Source: Streptomyces sp. 2131.1 (GTDB lineage: Bacteria; Actinomycetota; Actinomycetes; Streptomycetales; Streptomycetaceae). From it: 64,000 bases of DNA. The notes under the pieces were generated by a model. The model was not told the DNA's origin, searched no databases, and saw nothing but the letters and a program-made list of their open reading frames with translations. Location: NCBI RefSeq assembly GCF_900105515.1, contig NZ_FNSY01000001.1, positions 930,001 through 994,000 of the forward strand, written 5' to 3'. A program made the translations under genes and the position numbers. Positions 17,797 to 24,798 of the stretch are shown in pieces. Within the stretch, counting starts at the first letter, position 1. Each line of letters begins with the position of its first letter.

Positions 17797-17836
17797 GCCG
17801 AGGCACTCAGGCCGGGAGCGACCCGAGTGCCTCGGC
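17797..17836. terminator. Bidirectional hairpin between convergent genes
   Basis: GCCGAGGCACTC (17797-17808) pairs perfectly with GAGTGCCTCGGC (17825-17836) across a 16-nt loop. It lies just after the restriction-modification gene and overlaps the last codons of the convergent 17807 gene. Confidence 0.65.
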
Positions 17837-18193
17837 GAGCGAGAGGGAGCCTTGGGCCAGACGGCGAACCGTCCGGGCGAAGTGCGGCGCCGCCGCTTCG
17901 CCGGCCTCGGCGAAACGGGCCACGTCGCTCAGCCGCAGCTCGCAGGCCTCGGCCACCCGGCGGTAGTGAACGGCTGTTCCGAGGTCCGTGACCACCAGCC
18001 AGTCATCCCGTTGCTCCAGCAGCCGCAGCCATGTCAGGACGGGGACATCGACGTACACCTGATCGGGATCGAGACCGCGTGCCGCTATCGCTCGTGCATG
18101 CTGCCGGCCGCCACTGCCGGAATCGGGCAGTGCGGCGGCAACCAGCTGGGCGAGAAGTCGCCACTGCGTATCGGTGAGGGCTACGTCTGGCAT
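17807..18193 (-). CDS. Hypothetical small helical protein
   Basis: 128 residues from ATG 18193 (MPDVALTDTQWRLLAQLVAA); an alternative ATG at 18211 adds six residues, and neither has a clear ribosome site. Sequence is helical with a possible winged-helix centre (VPVLTWLRLLEQRDDWLVVT ... CELRLSDVARFAEAG). No family recognised. It follows the ParA-like gene in the same direction with a gap of about 50 bp, so it may be the last gene of the 20499-17807 operon. A partner or adaptor role for the ParA-like ATPase is a guess. Confidence 0.75.
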   Translation of the reverse strand: MPDVALTDTQWRLLAQLVAAALPDSGSGGRQHARAIAARGLDPDQVYVDVPVLTWLRLLEQRDDWLVVTDLGTAVHYRRVAEACELRLSDVARFAEAGEAAAPHFARTVRRLAQGSLSLAEALGSLPA

Positions 18194-18244
18194 AGGGCCT
18201 GGAGCATGCATGGCGTCATGCCTAGCACACGGAGTACGTGCGAC

Positions 18245-19294
18245 TCAGACCGACGGCTCGTCGGTACGGATATCGATGCGTTTCAGCACGGCCTCGGCAA
18301 GGGCGCGGAACTCCTTGTAGCAGGTTTTTACATACTGCTGCGTGCTCCCCAGCGCGCCATCGGCCGGCCTGAGGTCGAACATCGGCTTTCGCGCATCGTG
18401 GGCCAGTGGCATCAGACTGCGGTAGTTCCTCAGCGTGGCGATACGGTGCTGGTCGTCGATCGCCGAGGGTGTGGGTTCGTCCAGGACCTTGGAGGTGTAG
18501 ACCCAGGGGATCCGGTCGAGCCATCGCCCGTACGCCTTGACCGGCCGGTCAAGGCGCATCTCCGGCTGCATGATGACGTAGCCGAGCGGGCGCATGGCCG
18601 CCTTCGGTGCCGAGATGCCGGGCGGCACCCTCGGCAGCACCAGGCTCTGCCAGTCCCGGCGCCACTCGCGCAGAGTGGGACCGAGGTTACTGAGGCCCTT
18701 GAGTGAGAAGAGATCCGCTGCGAGAGGCATCAGCACGGTGTCCGCGGAGATCAGTGCGGCCCGGTTGATCGCTCCGAGGTTGGGTCCGACATCGATGAGA
18801 ACCACATCCGCCTCAACAGATCGGGCCGCCTGCTCGATGACGCGGTGGAACGCGGTGGACGTGCGGATGGCCGCGACATCTCCGGCGTAGGCGCGAGACC
18901 ACTCGTTGGACAGCTTGTCCTCGAACCGACTCAGGTCCAGGCTGCCCGGCAGCAGCCACAGGCCCTGCTGCAACTGGGCCGGCGCGATCTCCGCGATATC
19001 TCCGGTGCCCTCGAGGATGGGCCGCACCGCGTCGGCGATCGTCTGCCCGCTGCGAACCCGGCCGGTCCCCGGCAGTCCCTGGGCCGCGGCGCCCTGGTCG
19101 ATGAGCTCGGAAGGGTTCTCCCACAGCTCCTCGATCTCCGTCTCCTCCAAGCACATCGAGGTGAGGTTGGCCTGCGGATCGAGGTCCACGGCCAGCACAC
19201 TCAGACCGAGCCGCCTGATCATGTGGGCCAGGTGGTAGGCGAGGGTGGTCTTTCCCACGCCGCCCTTGTTGTTGAACAGGGCGATGGACGTCAT
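18245..19294 (-). CDS. ParA/MinD-like P-loop ATPase
   Basis: 349 residues, starting MTSIALFNNKGGVGKTTLAY; the ATG at 19294 overlaps the preceding stop as ATGA. The deviant Walker A (KGGVGKTT) is at residues 10-17, the A' motif in VLAVDLDPQANLT, and Walker B in DVVLIDVGPNLG. This is the ParA/Soj class, whose ATP-dependent dimers bind DNA non-specifically. No ParB gene or centromere-like repeat is nearby, so partitioning is unlikely. The neighbours are an AlbA_2/HATPase protein and a restriction-modification enzyme, which suggests a role inside an accessory module. Confidence 0.9.
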   Translation of the reverse strand: MTSIALFNNKGGVGKTTLAYHLAHMIRRLGLSVLAVDLDPQANLTSMCLEETEIEELWENPSELIDQGAAAQGLPGTGRVRSGQTIADAVRPILEGTGDIAEIAPAQLQQGLWLLPGSLDLSRFEDKLSNEWSRAYAGDVAAIRTSTAFHRVIEQAARSVEADVVLIDVGPNLGAINRAALISADTVLMPLAADLFSLKGLSNLGPTLREWRRDWQSLVLPRVPPGISAPKAAMRPLGYVIMQPEMRLDRPVKAYGRWLDRIPWVYTSKVLDEPTPSAIDDQHRIATLRNYRSLMPLAHDARKPMFDLRPADGALGSTQQYVKTCYKEFRALAEAVLKRIDIRTDEPSV

Positions 19295-20499
19295 GCGGCG
19301 GCCCTCCGGATGATGACGACCCAGGACGCGTCGTCGATCTGGAATTCGGCAGGTGGGTTCCCGTTGGTCTCCAGGGACCTGACTACACGGCCGATCCCCC
19401 GGCCGAAACGGTTCACGTATCCGAGCCCCTTCAGGGCAGCGGCCAGGGAAGGGTTGCGGTAGTCGGTCACCCGGTCGAAATTGTCGTCCCGGACCTGTCC
19501 GAAGGGACCGCCCGGGTTGGTGACCTCGATACGGTCGTCGAACCACACGATGCGCGTGGGCGCGTAGGACGTCTCGTAGTTACGATGCATCAGCGCGTTC
19601 ATGCAGATCTCGCGCAGAGCCTCCAGCGGATAGTCAGGCTGCCGGGACTCCCGGAATCCGTCTTCCACCAGCCTCGTCCGCAGGTTGCTGCGCAGCAGTG
19701 GCTCCAGCCGTTCGGAGACATCGACGAGGTTCTGCCGGAGCTCCTGGTCATCCGCGATCGGCGCGTCGAGGTCCACGCCCTGGTACCGGACGAACTGCAG
19801 GTACGCGCCGGGGACCCGAGTAGAGGGATCCAGACCCACGGCAAGCATGCCGAGGACGGTGGGCGATCCGTCGGGCGTGAGCAGATGGAGCGAGGACAGC
19901 TGCTGTTCGACCGGTCTGCCGTTCTCCTCGATGACCTCGGGAGCAACCAGTGACGGCAGGTAGGACCGCCGGAACAACTCCAGATCCAGATCCTCGATGT
20001 GGGCCATCGGCAGGGCTCGCGTGTCGAAGGGGCCATCCTTGGCGCGTCGGCGTTCGGACAGGACTCGTTCGTCCTCACGGTTCGCCTTGCGCGTGGTGGG
20101 CCCCGGCCGCACCCAGATCACGCCCTCGAACCGCACGGGCGTGGTGTCGGACGCGTTGACGTGAATGCGAATGACCGGTTTGCCCTGGTAGACGGCCGGC
20201 TGCACGACGAAGGAGGGGCGGTCGAGGATGCGCCCGTCGTCTCGGAGATCGGTGAGCGCCAGCAGCGCGGTGTCACTGACGTCTACGCCCTCCAGCGGTC
20301 TGCCCTCGTCGTCCACTCCGACCAGGATGTCCCCACCACCTGCACCGCAGAGGTCGTTGGCCATCGCGCAGACGGCGTTGCCGATGGCATCCCCGCGCTT
20401 CCCCTGCCGCTTGGCAGTGCTCTTGAACTCCAGGGCAGGCGTCTCCCGAGTGCCGAGGACTTCGGCCAGATCCACGTCTTTTGCGTTCACGACGGCCAT
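19291..20499 (-). CDS. AlbA_2 (Schlafen-like) plus HATPase_c_4 protein
   Basis: 402 residues from ATG 20499 (MAVVNAKDVDLAEVLG). The AlbA_2 domain is clear at about 15-130: ALEFKSTAKRQGKRGDAIGN, then GGGDILVGVDDEG. A GHKL-type ATPase segment follows near 280-345 (ALREICMNALMHRNY, DDRIEVTNPGGPFG) and a C-terminal FGRGIGRV-type helix. This is the architecture of COG2865-type putative transcriptional regulators and of several defence proteins. The start has only a weak ribosome site (AAAGCGG). It overlaps the ParA-like gene by 4 bp, so both are translated together. Confidence 0.9.
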   Translation of the reverse strand: MAVVNAKDVDLAEVLGTRETPALEFKSTAKRQGKRGDAIGNAVCAMANDLCGAGGGDILVGVDDEGRPLEGVDVSDTALLALTDLRDDGRILDRPSFVVQPAVYQGKPVIRIHVNASDTTPVRFEGVIWVRPGPTTRKANREDERVLSERRRAKDGPFDTRALPMAHIEDLDLELFRRSYLPSLVAPEVIEENGRPVEQQLSSLHLLTPDGSPTVLGMLAVGLDPSTRVPGAYLQFVRYQGVDLDAPIADDQELRQNLVDVSERLEPLLRSNLRTRLVEDGFRESRQPDYPLEALREICMNALMHRNYETSYAPTRIVWFDDRIEVTNPGGPFGQVRDDNFDRVTDYRNPSLAAALKGLGYVNRFGRGIGRVVRSLETNGNPPAEFQIDDASWVVIIRRAAA

Positions 20500-20887
20500 T
20501 CTGCCGCTTTGACCCCGCAGCACCGCGACGTCATGAGTCACGGGGCCGCGTCCCCCGGTCCAGGGCCCCGTGATCGGGCCGTCGGCGCCAGGGCCGCGAA
20601 ACGGGGACGGGCCGCTGCGGGACGTCATACCCGACACGGCGTTCAGAACGGGACAGGTGGCCCGTTCCCGCCGTGGTGCAGGACCTGGCCAAGGGTGGCG
20701 AACTATGGCGAACGCGTGAGCGAAAGAGTGACCCCCGTCACTCGCTCCGGGATCACGGCTGGTCGTCACACGCGCGCCAATCGGATGCAGACAGACTGGA
20801 ACGGGATGATATTGGGGGCGCGCCGACAGCAGAGCCGGGCAGCGCGGCGCGAAGTCCAAGTCCGACTTCTCCCGCCACGTCAGGCTC
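20500..20887. other. Intergenic region with inverted repeats
   Basis: 388 bp between divergent genes. It holds GAACGGG/CCCGTTC with an 8-nt spacer (20646-20667) and a second hairpin (20718-20747). From 20810 the frame of the downstream gene is already open and protein-like (RGAKSKSDFSRHVRL) without a usable start codon, suggesting a lost 5' end. No clear promoter seen. Confidence 0.5.
20718..20747. repeat. Inverted repeat (hairpin)
   Basis: AGTGAC-CCCC-GTCACT is a perfect six-bp stem with a four-base loop (20727-20742). It is extended by GAGCG (20718-20722) and CGCTC (20743-20747) across a four-base bulge. Could be an operator for the AlbA/ParA operon or a transcription stop; nothing decides between them. 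Confidence 0.45.
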
Positions 20888-21295
20888 GTGATCCACGGCG
20901 ACCTCAGCACCAAGACCGTGTCCGACACCCGACGAAACTACAGCGACACCCACTTGGGCGCCGAACACGAGCGCGAGCGACACCTGGCCCAGCGCGATAT
21001 CACGGTCCACACCTTCGCGAGAAACAGCCCGCAGTTCGACGCGGGCTGGGTCATCGAAGACGAGATCTTCATAGCCGAGGTCAAGAGTCTGACCGGGACC
21101 AGCCAGGATCAGCAGATCCGGCTGGGCATCGGGCAGGTGCTCGACTACGTCCACCAACTCCAGCGCCCCGGTTCCGGTCACTCGATACGGCCGGTCCTGG
21201 TCCTGGAGAAGAGGCCCATGGACGGCAGGTGGGCCTCACTCGCGCAGGCAGTCGGCATCCGGCTGGCCTGGGGGCCGAGGTTCGAAGGGATCTGA
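20888..21295 (+). CDS. PD-(D/E)xK-like small protein, probably 5'-truncated
   Basis: 135 residues from GTG 20888. The core FDAGWVIEDEIFIAEVKSLT has the acidic-strand/E-x-K pattern of PD-(D/E)xK nucleases or decarboxylase-like folds, followed by a Q-x3-R-L-G-I-G-Q-V-L-D-Y helix typical of such domains. The GTG has no ribosome site. The same frame is open and protein-like for 26 codons upstream, to a stop at 20807, without another start. Homologues probably begin further upstream, so this copy looks truncated. Whether it is expressed is unknown. Confidence 0.6.
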   Translation: MIHGDLSTKTVSDTRRNYSDTHLGAEHERERHLAQRDITVHTFARNSPQFDAGWVIEDEIFIAEVKSLTGTSQDQQIRLGIGQVLDYVHQLQRPGSGHSIRPVLVLEKRPMDGRWASLAQAVGIRLAWGPRFEGI

Positions 21296-21305
21296 TCAGC
21301 CCGCA

Positions 21306-21797
21306 TTACGCGTCCGGGCAGGGGATGCCCGCCCAGACCGTCTTGGTGCAGATGTCCCGGCTTTCGCAGCCCCAGGCTTCGGCGTAGACGGCGACGAGGA
21401 ACAGGCCTCTGCCGGAGTCCGCCTCGATCGAGGGCTCCGGCGGCAGCGGCCTCGGGGGGCCGAATTCGGGGCGGGTGTCGGTGACCTCGACGCGGATATG
21501 GTGCCGGTGCCGTCGCAAGGAGAGGCGGAAGTCCCGGCCCGGCACCCGGCCGTGCGTGATGGCGTTGGCCGCCAGCTCGGCCGTGACGACTGCCACCGCC
21601 CACGAGGCCTCGCTGTCGTACGGAATGCCCCAGGCGGCGAGCTCCTGCACGGCGAGGCGGCGGGCGAGGCGGGCTCCGCGCCGGGTGCTGCTGAGACGGA
21701 CATCGAACTGGTGGGCCGGAGCGACTGATTCGGTAGTTGCGTGTGATGACTGCACCTCGTCACCGTCTCGCCGCGAGTACGGCACCGCCCAGGTCAT
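21306..21797 (-). CDS. HATPase_c (RsbW/anti-sigma kinase-like) ATP-binding protein
   Basis: 163 residues from ATG 21797 (MTWAVPYSRRDG); a GTG at 21755 is an alternative and the conserved domain begins at FDVRLSSTRRGARLARR. The GHKL ATP-binding motifs are visible: N box VTAELAANAITHG, G1-like VEVTDTRPEFGPPRP and G2 SGRGLFLVAVYAEAWG. Streptomyces has many such short RsbW-like proteins, often beside XRE/DUF397 pairs as here, and they are thought to act as anti-sigma-factor kinases or regulators. It is divergent from the XRE gene, and four phased GTAC repeats sit upstream. Confidence 0.88.
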   Translation of the reverse strand: MTWAVPYSRRDGDEVQSSHATTESVAPAHQFDVRLSSTRRGARLARRLAVQELAAWGIPYDSEASWAVAVVTAELAANAITHGRVPGRDFRLSLRRHRHHIRVEVTDTRPEFGPPRPLPPEPSIEADSGRGLFLVAVYAEAWGCESRDICTKTVWAGIPCPDA

Positions 21798-21817
21798 TCG
21801 GGGGTACCCGGCCGCCG

Positions 21818-21857
21818 GTACGGCAGTTGTACGGGTCTGTACGGCAGTTGTACGGGT
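21818..21857. repeat. Tandem 19-bp repeats with helically phased GTAC boxes
   Basis: GTACGGCAGTTGTACGGGT occurs at 21818-21836 and again identically at 21839-21857 (21-bp period). The GTACGG core therefore starts at 21818, 21829, 21839 and 21850, spaced 11, 10 and 11 bp, all on one DNA face. It lies between the divergent HATPase and XRE genes, which suggests cooperative binding of a regulator, possibly the XRE protein itself. Confidence 0.65.
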
Positions 21858-21930
21858 CCCACCCGCGACCCCCACCCCGCACGGCTCGTTGGCAGGTGCA
21901 GGGTAATCACTGCTGCGGGCAGGAGACGTG

Positions 21931-22821
21931 ATGGGCAGAGCGAACGAATACCAGTGTGTGCCGCCCGGCCGGCGTGAGCGCGCCGTCGGCAACGGTAGCG
22001 ACGGCAAGGAGCGCCCTGCCGCGTGGATCGCCTACGGCAAGCTTGTCCGCCTCTTCCGGGAACGGGCGGCACTCACCCAGCAGGGTCTCGCCGACGCGAT
22101 CGGCTACTCCGTGGAACAGGTCGCCTCCGTCGAACAGGGCCGCCGACCGGCCAAGGCCGCGTTCACCGAGGCCGCGGAACGGGTGCTGGAAGCGGGCGGG
22201 GCGCTGCGGGTGCTGCAGGAGGATGTGGACCGGGCGAAGTTGCCGGAGTTCTTCCAGGACTTCGCCTCCATCGAGGTTGAGGCGATCAGCCGCTTCTCCT
22301 ACGATCCCCTCCTGATCCCAGGATTGCTGCAGACGGAGGCCTACGCACGTGCTCTGTTCACCGCGCACTGCCCAGCACTCGAGAACGAGGTGATCGACCT
22401 CCACACAGAGGCTCGCCTCAGCCGCCAACAGCTGCTGACGCGTTCCCCCCTTGTGGAGTTGTCTTTCGTGATCGGAGAAGCAGCGCTCACGAACCCAGTC
22501 GGAGGACCCGAGGTGATGCGAGAGCAGCTTCTGCATCTGGTGGCACAAGCAACTCTCCGCAACGCGAGCATCCAGATCATGCCCGCCGTATACGGCTTCC
22601 ATCCAGGCCTCAACGGCGGATTCGTGGTGCTCGAGACTGCGGAACACCGCCGATTCGCGTACGTCGAGTCTCAGGAAGTGGGGTCCGTGGTGAGCGACCC
22701 TGCCCGAGTCAGCGCCTTCGACCTGCGGTATGGCAAGCTGCGTTCGCAGGCACTGAACCCGGCGGACTCTTCACATCTGCTCGGGAGACTGGCAGGAGAG
22801 AAGTCGCAGCATGAACGCTGA
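21931..22821 (+). CDS. XRE-family HTH regulator with DUF5753 (Scr1-type)
   Basis: 296 residues from ATG 21931; AGGAG lies 5 bp upstream and an in-frame GTG directly precedes the ATG. The helix-turn-helix is at about 38-75 (LVRLFRERAALTQQGLADAI, YSVEQVASVEQGRRP). From about 105 the protein is the DUF5753/Scr1 ligand domain, with YDPLLIPGLLQTEAYARAL, and the C-terminal strand YVESQEVGSVV. In Streptomyces these regulators pair with a DUF397 protein encoded immediately downstream, as here, where the genes overlap by 11 bp. The ligand and regulon are unknown. Confidence 0.93.
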   Translation: MGRANEYQCVPPGRRERAVGNGSDGKERPAAWIAYGKLVRLFRERAALTQQGLADAIGYSVEQVASVEQGRRPAKAAFTEAAERVLEAGGALRVLQEDVDRAKLPEFFQDFASIEVEAISRFSYDPLLIPGLLQTEAYARALFTAHCPALENEVIDLHTEARLSRQQLLTRSPLVELSFVIGEAALTNPVGGPEVMREQLLHLVAQATLRNASIQIMPAVYGFHPGLNGGFVVLETAEHRRFAYVESQEVGSVVSDPARVSAFDLRYGKLRSQALNPADSSHLLGRLAGEKSQHER

Positions 22822-23017
22822 TCGGAACGCGGGGCACAACGGGAAACTGGACTGGCGCAAGAGCAGCTACAGCGGCTCAGGAGGCGGAGACTGCGTCGAG
22901 ATCGCTGTCTCCCTTACCGCTGTGTACGTACGAGACTCCAAGGACGCCGCACGGGCGCCCTTCACAGTGGAGGTCGGTAGCTGGTCCCGCTTCGTGGGGT
23001 TCGTGGCCCAGGGGTGA
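22811..23017 (+). CDS. DUF397 protein
   Basis: 68 residues, ATG 22811, overlapping the XRE gene by 11 bp. It shows the whole DUF397 signature: LDWRKSSYSGSGGGDCVEIA, then VYVRDSKD, then a C-terminal aromatic strand WSRFVGFV. DUF397 proteins form pairs with XRE/DUF5753 regulators and are proposed antagonists or co-factors of them. It ends 19 bp before the convergent EcsC gene. Confidence 0.93.
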   Translation: MNADRNAGHNGKLDWRKSSYSGSGGGDCVEIAVSLTAVYVRDSKDAARAPFTVEVGSWSRFVGFVAQG

Positions 23018-23036
23018 TCCCCACTCGGCCCATCGC

Positions 23037-24050
23037 TTACACGGCATCGGCCTCAGGGACGTCACTCGGCCCGGTCGCCAGTGCGACCGGCAGCGGCAGC
23101 CCGTACTTGTCGCACAGGAACCGGGTCTGGCAGTACCGCTGGGCGTCGGCGGCCACCCTGCCGAGGACCGCGGAGTTCATCCCTGCGCCGATGAGGACAC
23201 CCACGAACGGCACGACCTTGGCCACGTTCTTGACCGGCACACGCGCACCGGCCGGACCCATCTGCTGCATCAACTTCTCCAGCGCGGCCACGAGTCGGTG
23301 GTCCTGGCGGAGCTTGGCCGACCAGTTGACGCGCCCCTTGAGCGCCTCCGCCGCCCGCGCGGTGTCACGCAGCGGCCCTGCCTTGGCCGCCTGGGCCATG
23401 AAGGACCGCTGTACCAGGCGCTGAATGAAGTCCTGCTCATCGGGGTCCTTGGCGTCGTAGCCGTAGGAGTACGCGATGCGTGCTGCGATCGACGTACTCA
23501 TGACCTGGAGGACGAGTATGTCCGCTGTCATCGCGACGGGAATGCCGGCGACGGGGACCATGGCGAGCGCGCCCATGGCGCCGCCCTCTATCGCGCCGGT
23601 GGCACGCCACTTGAGCGTGTTGCGGGTCAGCAGCCGATCGCAGAACTTCAGGTCCTGCTGCCGCAGTTCGGTGAAGCTGTCGAGCTCAAGGCCTCGCTTG
23701 CGGGCGATCTTCTCGACGTTCTTGGGGTCGTTGAGCTCCAGAGCCGATTCGTTGACCAACTCGACCAGCGCCGCCGCGCCTGCGAGCGCCGGCCCCAGGG
23801 CCTTGTCGGCGACCGCGCCACCTGCACGCCGAACCGGCTCGGCGACCGCCTCCGGCACAGCGTCCTTGACCCGTCTTACCGCGTTTCCCGTGGCCTCACC
23901 CGTACGACCGATCGCGGTACTTGCCCAGTTCGGCAGGCCCCGGCGGTTGTTGCGGTTCTGCCAGTGCTCGTTGAGCGTGGCCCATACCTGCTCCTCGTAC
24001 GCGCTCATGACGGTTGTGACGTCGGCGATCGGGTCGGTGTCCGTGCTCAT
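23037..24050 (-). CDS. EcsC-family protein
   Basis: 337 residues from ATG 24050. The EcsC pattern is a long amphipathic and weakly hydrophobic helix array with Gly/Ala-rich stretches: ATGAIEGGAMGALAMVPVAG, PFVGVLIGAGMNSAVLGRVA, and the family-typical DAQRYCQTRFL. Family members are membrane-associated and poorly understood; EcsC of Bacillus is linked to an ABC transporter operon, which is not present here. Residues 45-110 are linker-like. It is convergent with DUF397 and downstream of the anchored acidic protein. Confidence 0.85.
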   Translation of the reverse strand: MSTDTDPIADVTTVMSAYEEQVWATLNEHWQNRNNRRGLPNWASTAIGRTGEATGNAVRRVKDAVPEAVAEPVRRAGGAVADKALGPALAGAAALVELVNESALELNDPKNVEKIARKRGLELDSFTELRQQDLKFCDRLLTRNTLKWRATGAIEGGAMGALAMVPVAGIPVAMTADILVLQVMSTSIAARIAYSYGYDAKDPDEQDFIQRLVQRSFMAQAAKAGPLRDTARAAEALKGRVNWSAKLRQDHRLVAALEKLMQQMGPAGARVPVKNVAKVVPFVGVLIGAGMNSAVLGRVAADAQRYCQTRFLCDKYGLPLPVALATGPSDVPEADAV

Positions 24051-24156
24051 TGCGGTTCTCCGTTTCCATGACGATCACTGGGTTCGCGATGCCCTCAACT
24101 CCACCGCGTCCGCCTCTGCGGTCGGCAGCGTCAGCTCAGTTCCGGTGCGGACCGGA

Positions 24157-24726
24157 TCAGTTGGCGAGGGCGACGCGCTCGACGTGGGCGACCTTGACCG
24201 AGGCGATGTCGGTCACCTCGTCGTCCTCGGGAAATTCGCTGTACTTGTTGAACTCACCGGTGTCCGCCTTGCTCTTGCCAGGGAGCAGGTGTGTTGCACT
24301 GAAGTACGTCTGCCCGATGAAGTCACCGTCTTCGTCGAAGGCGTTGAGGATCACCGCGTAGTTGGCAGGCTCGTCACCTTCGTTGGTGACCTTGTAGATG
24401 TATTCGTAGGCCGAATCGGCATCACAGTCGTTGTACGAGAGATCGTCCGTGTCGTCGCACTCTTCGTCGTCATCCAGCAGGCTGTTCTCGGAATCGATGA
24501 CCTTGCCGCCGGAGATCTCGACGTGGCTCATGGCGTCACCGGCCCCGTCGTCGGCGAGCGCCCACCAGGTGGCACCGCCACCGATGAGCAGGGCCGCGAC
24601 GACGGCGGCGATTATAAGCGTGCGCCTTCCGGAGTTGCGGCGTGGACCGACCGCAACGGCCAGAGGCGGGGCTTCGGGAACGGGCGGAACGGCCAGGGTC
24701 GGTCTCTGAGGTTCGTCGTCGGTCAT
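24157..24726 (-). CDS. Membrane-anchored acidic protein with extracytoplasmic beta domain
   Basis: 189 residues, ATG 24726. Residues 1-33 are a Pro-rich cytoplasmic segment. One transmembrane helix spans about 35-58 (TLIIAAVVAALLIGGG), then a strongly acidic stretch (DDDEECDDTDDLSYNDCDAD) and a beta-rich domain (YEYIYKVTNEGDEPANYAVI) resembling FxLYD or DUF4352 domains. Two Cys residues near 88 and 98 may pair outside the cell. Function unknown; 106 bp upstream of the EcsC gene in the same direction, so co-transcription is possible. Confidence 0.8.
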   Translation of the reverse strand: MTDDEPQRPTLAVPPVPEAPPLAVAVGPRRNSGRRTLIIAAVVAALLIGGGATWWALADDGAGDAMSHVEISGGKVIDSENSLLDDDEECDDTDDLSYNDCDADSAYEYIYKVTNEGDEPANYAVILNAFDEDGDFIGQTYFSATHLLPGKSKADTGEFNKYSEFPEDDEVTDIASVKVAHVERVALAN

Positions 24727-24752
24727 GAAGGTTTCGTCCTGTCCGAGTAGGG

Positions 24753-24778
24753 GGCGCCCGTCAGGGTGGACGGGCGCC
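24753..24778 (-). terminator. Hairpin downstream of the DISARM-like leftward operon
   Basis: GGCGCCCGTC and GACGGGCGCC form a perfect 10-bp stem with a 6-nt loop, 20 bp after the stop of the methylase gene at 24799 and before the start of the 24726 gene. It probably ends the long leftward transcript. Confidence 0.65.
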
Positions 24779-24798
24779 GGGCTCTGCTATGTGCTGCG

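Noticed and set aside
18245..20499. Plasmid partition locus
   Set aside because: A ParA-like ATPase is present but no ParB-like gene or iterated centromere repeats lie nearby.
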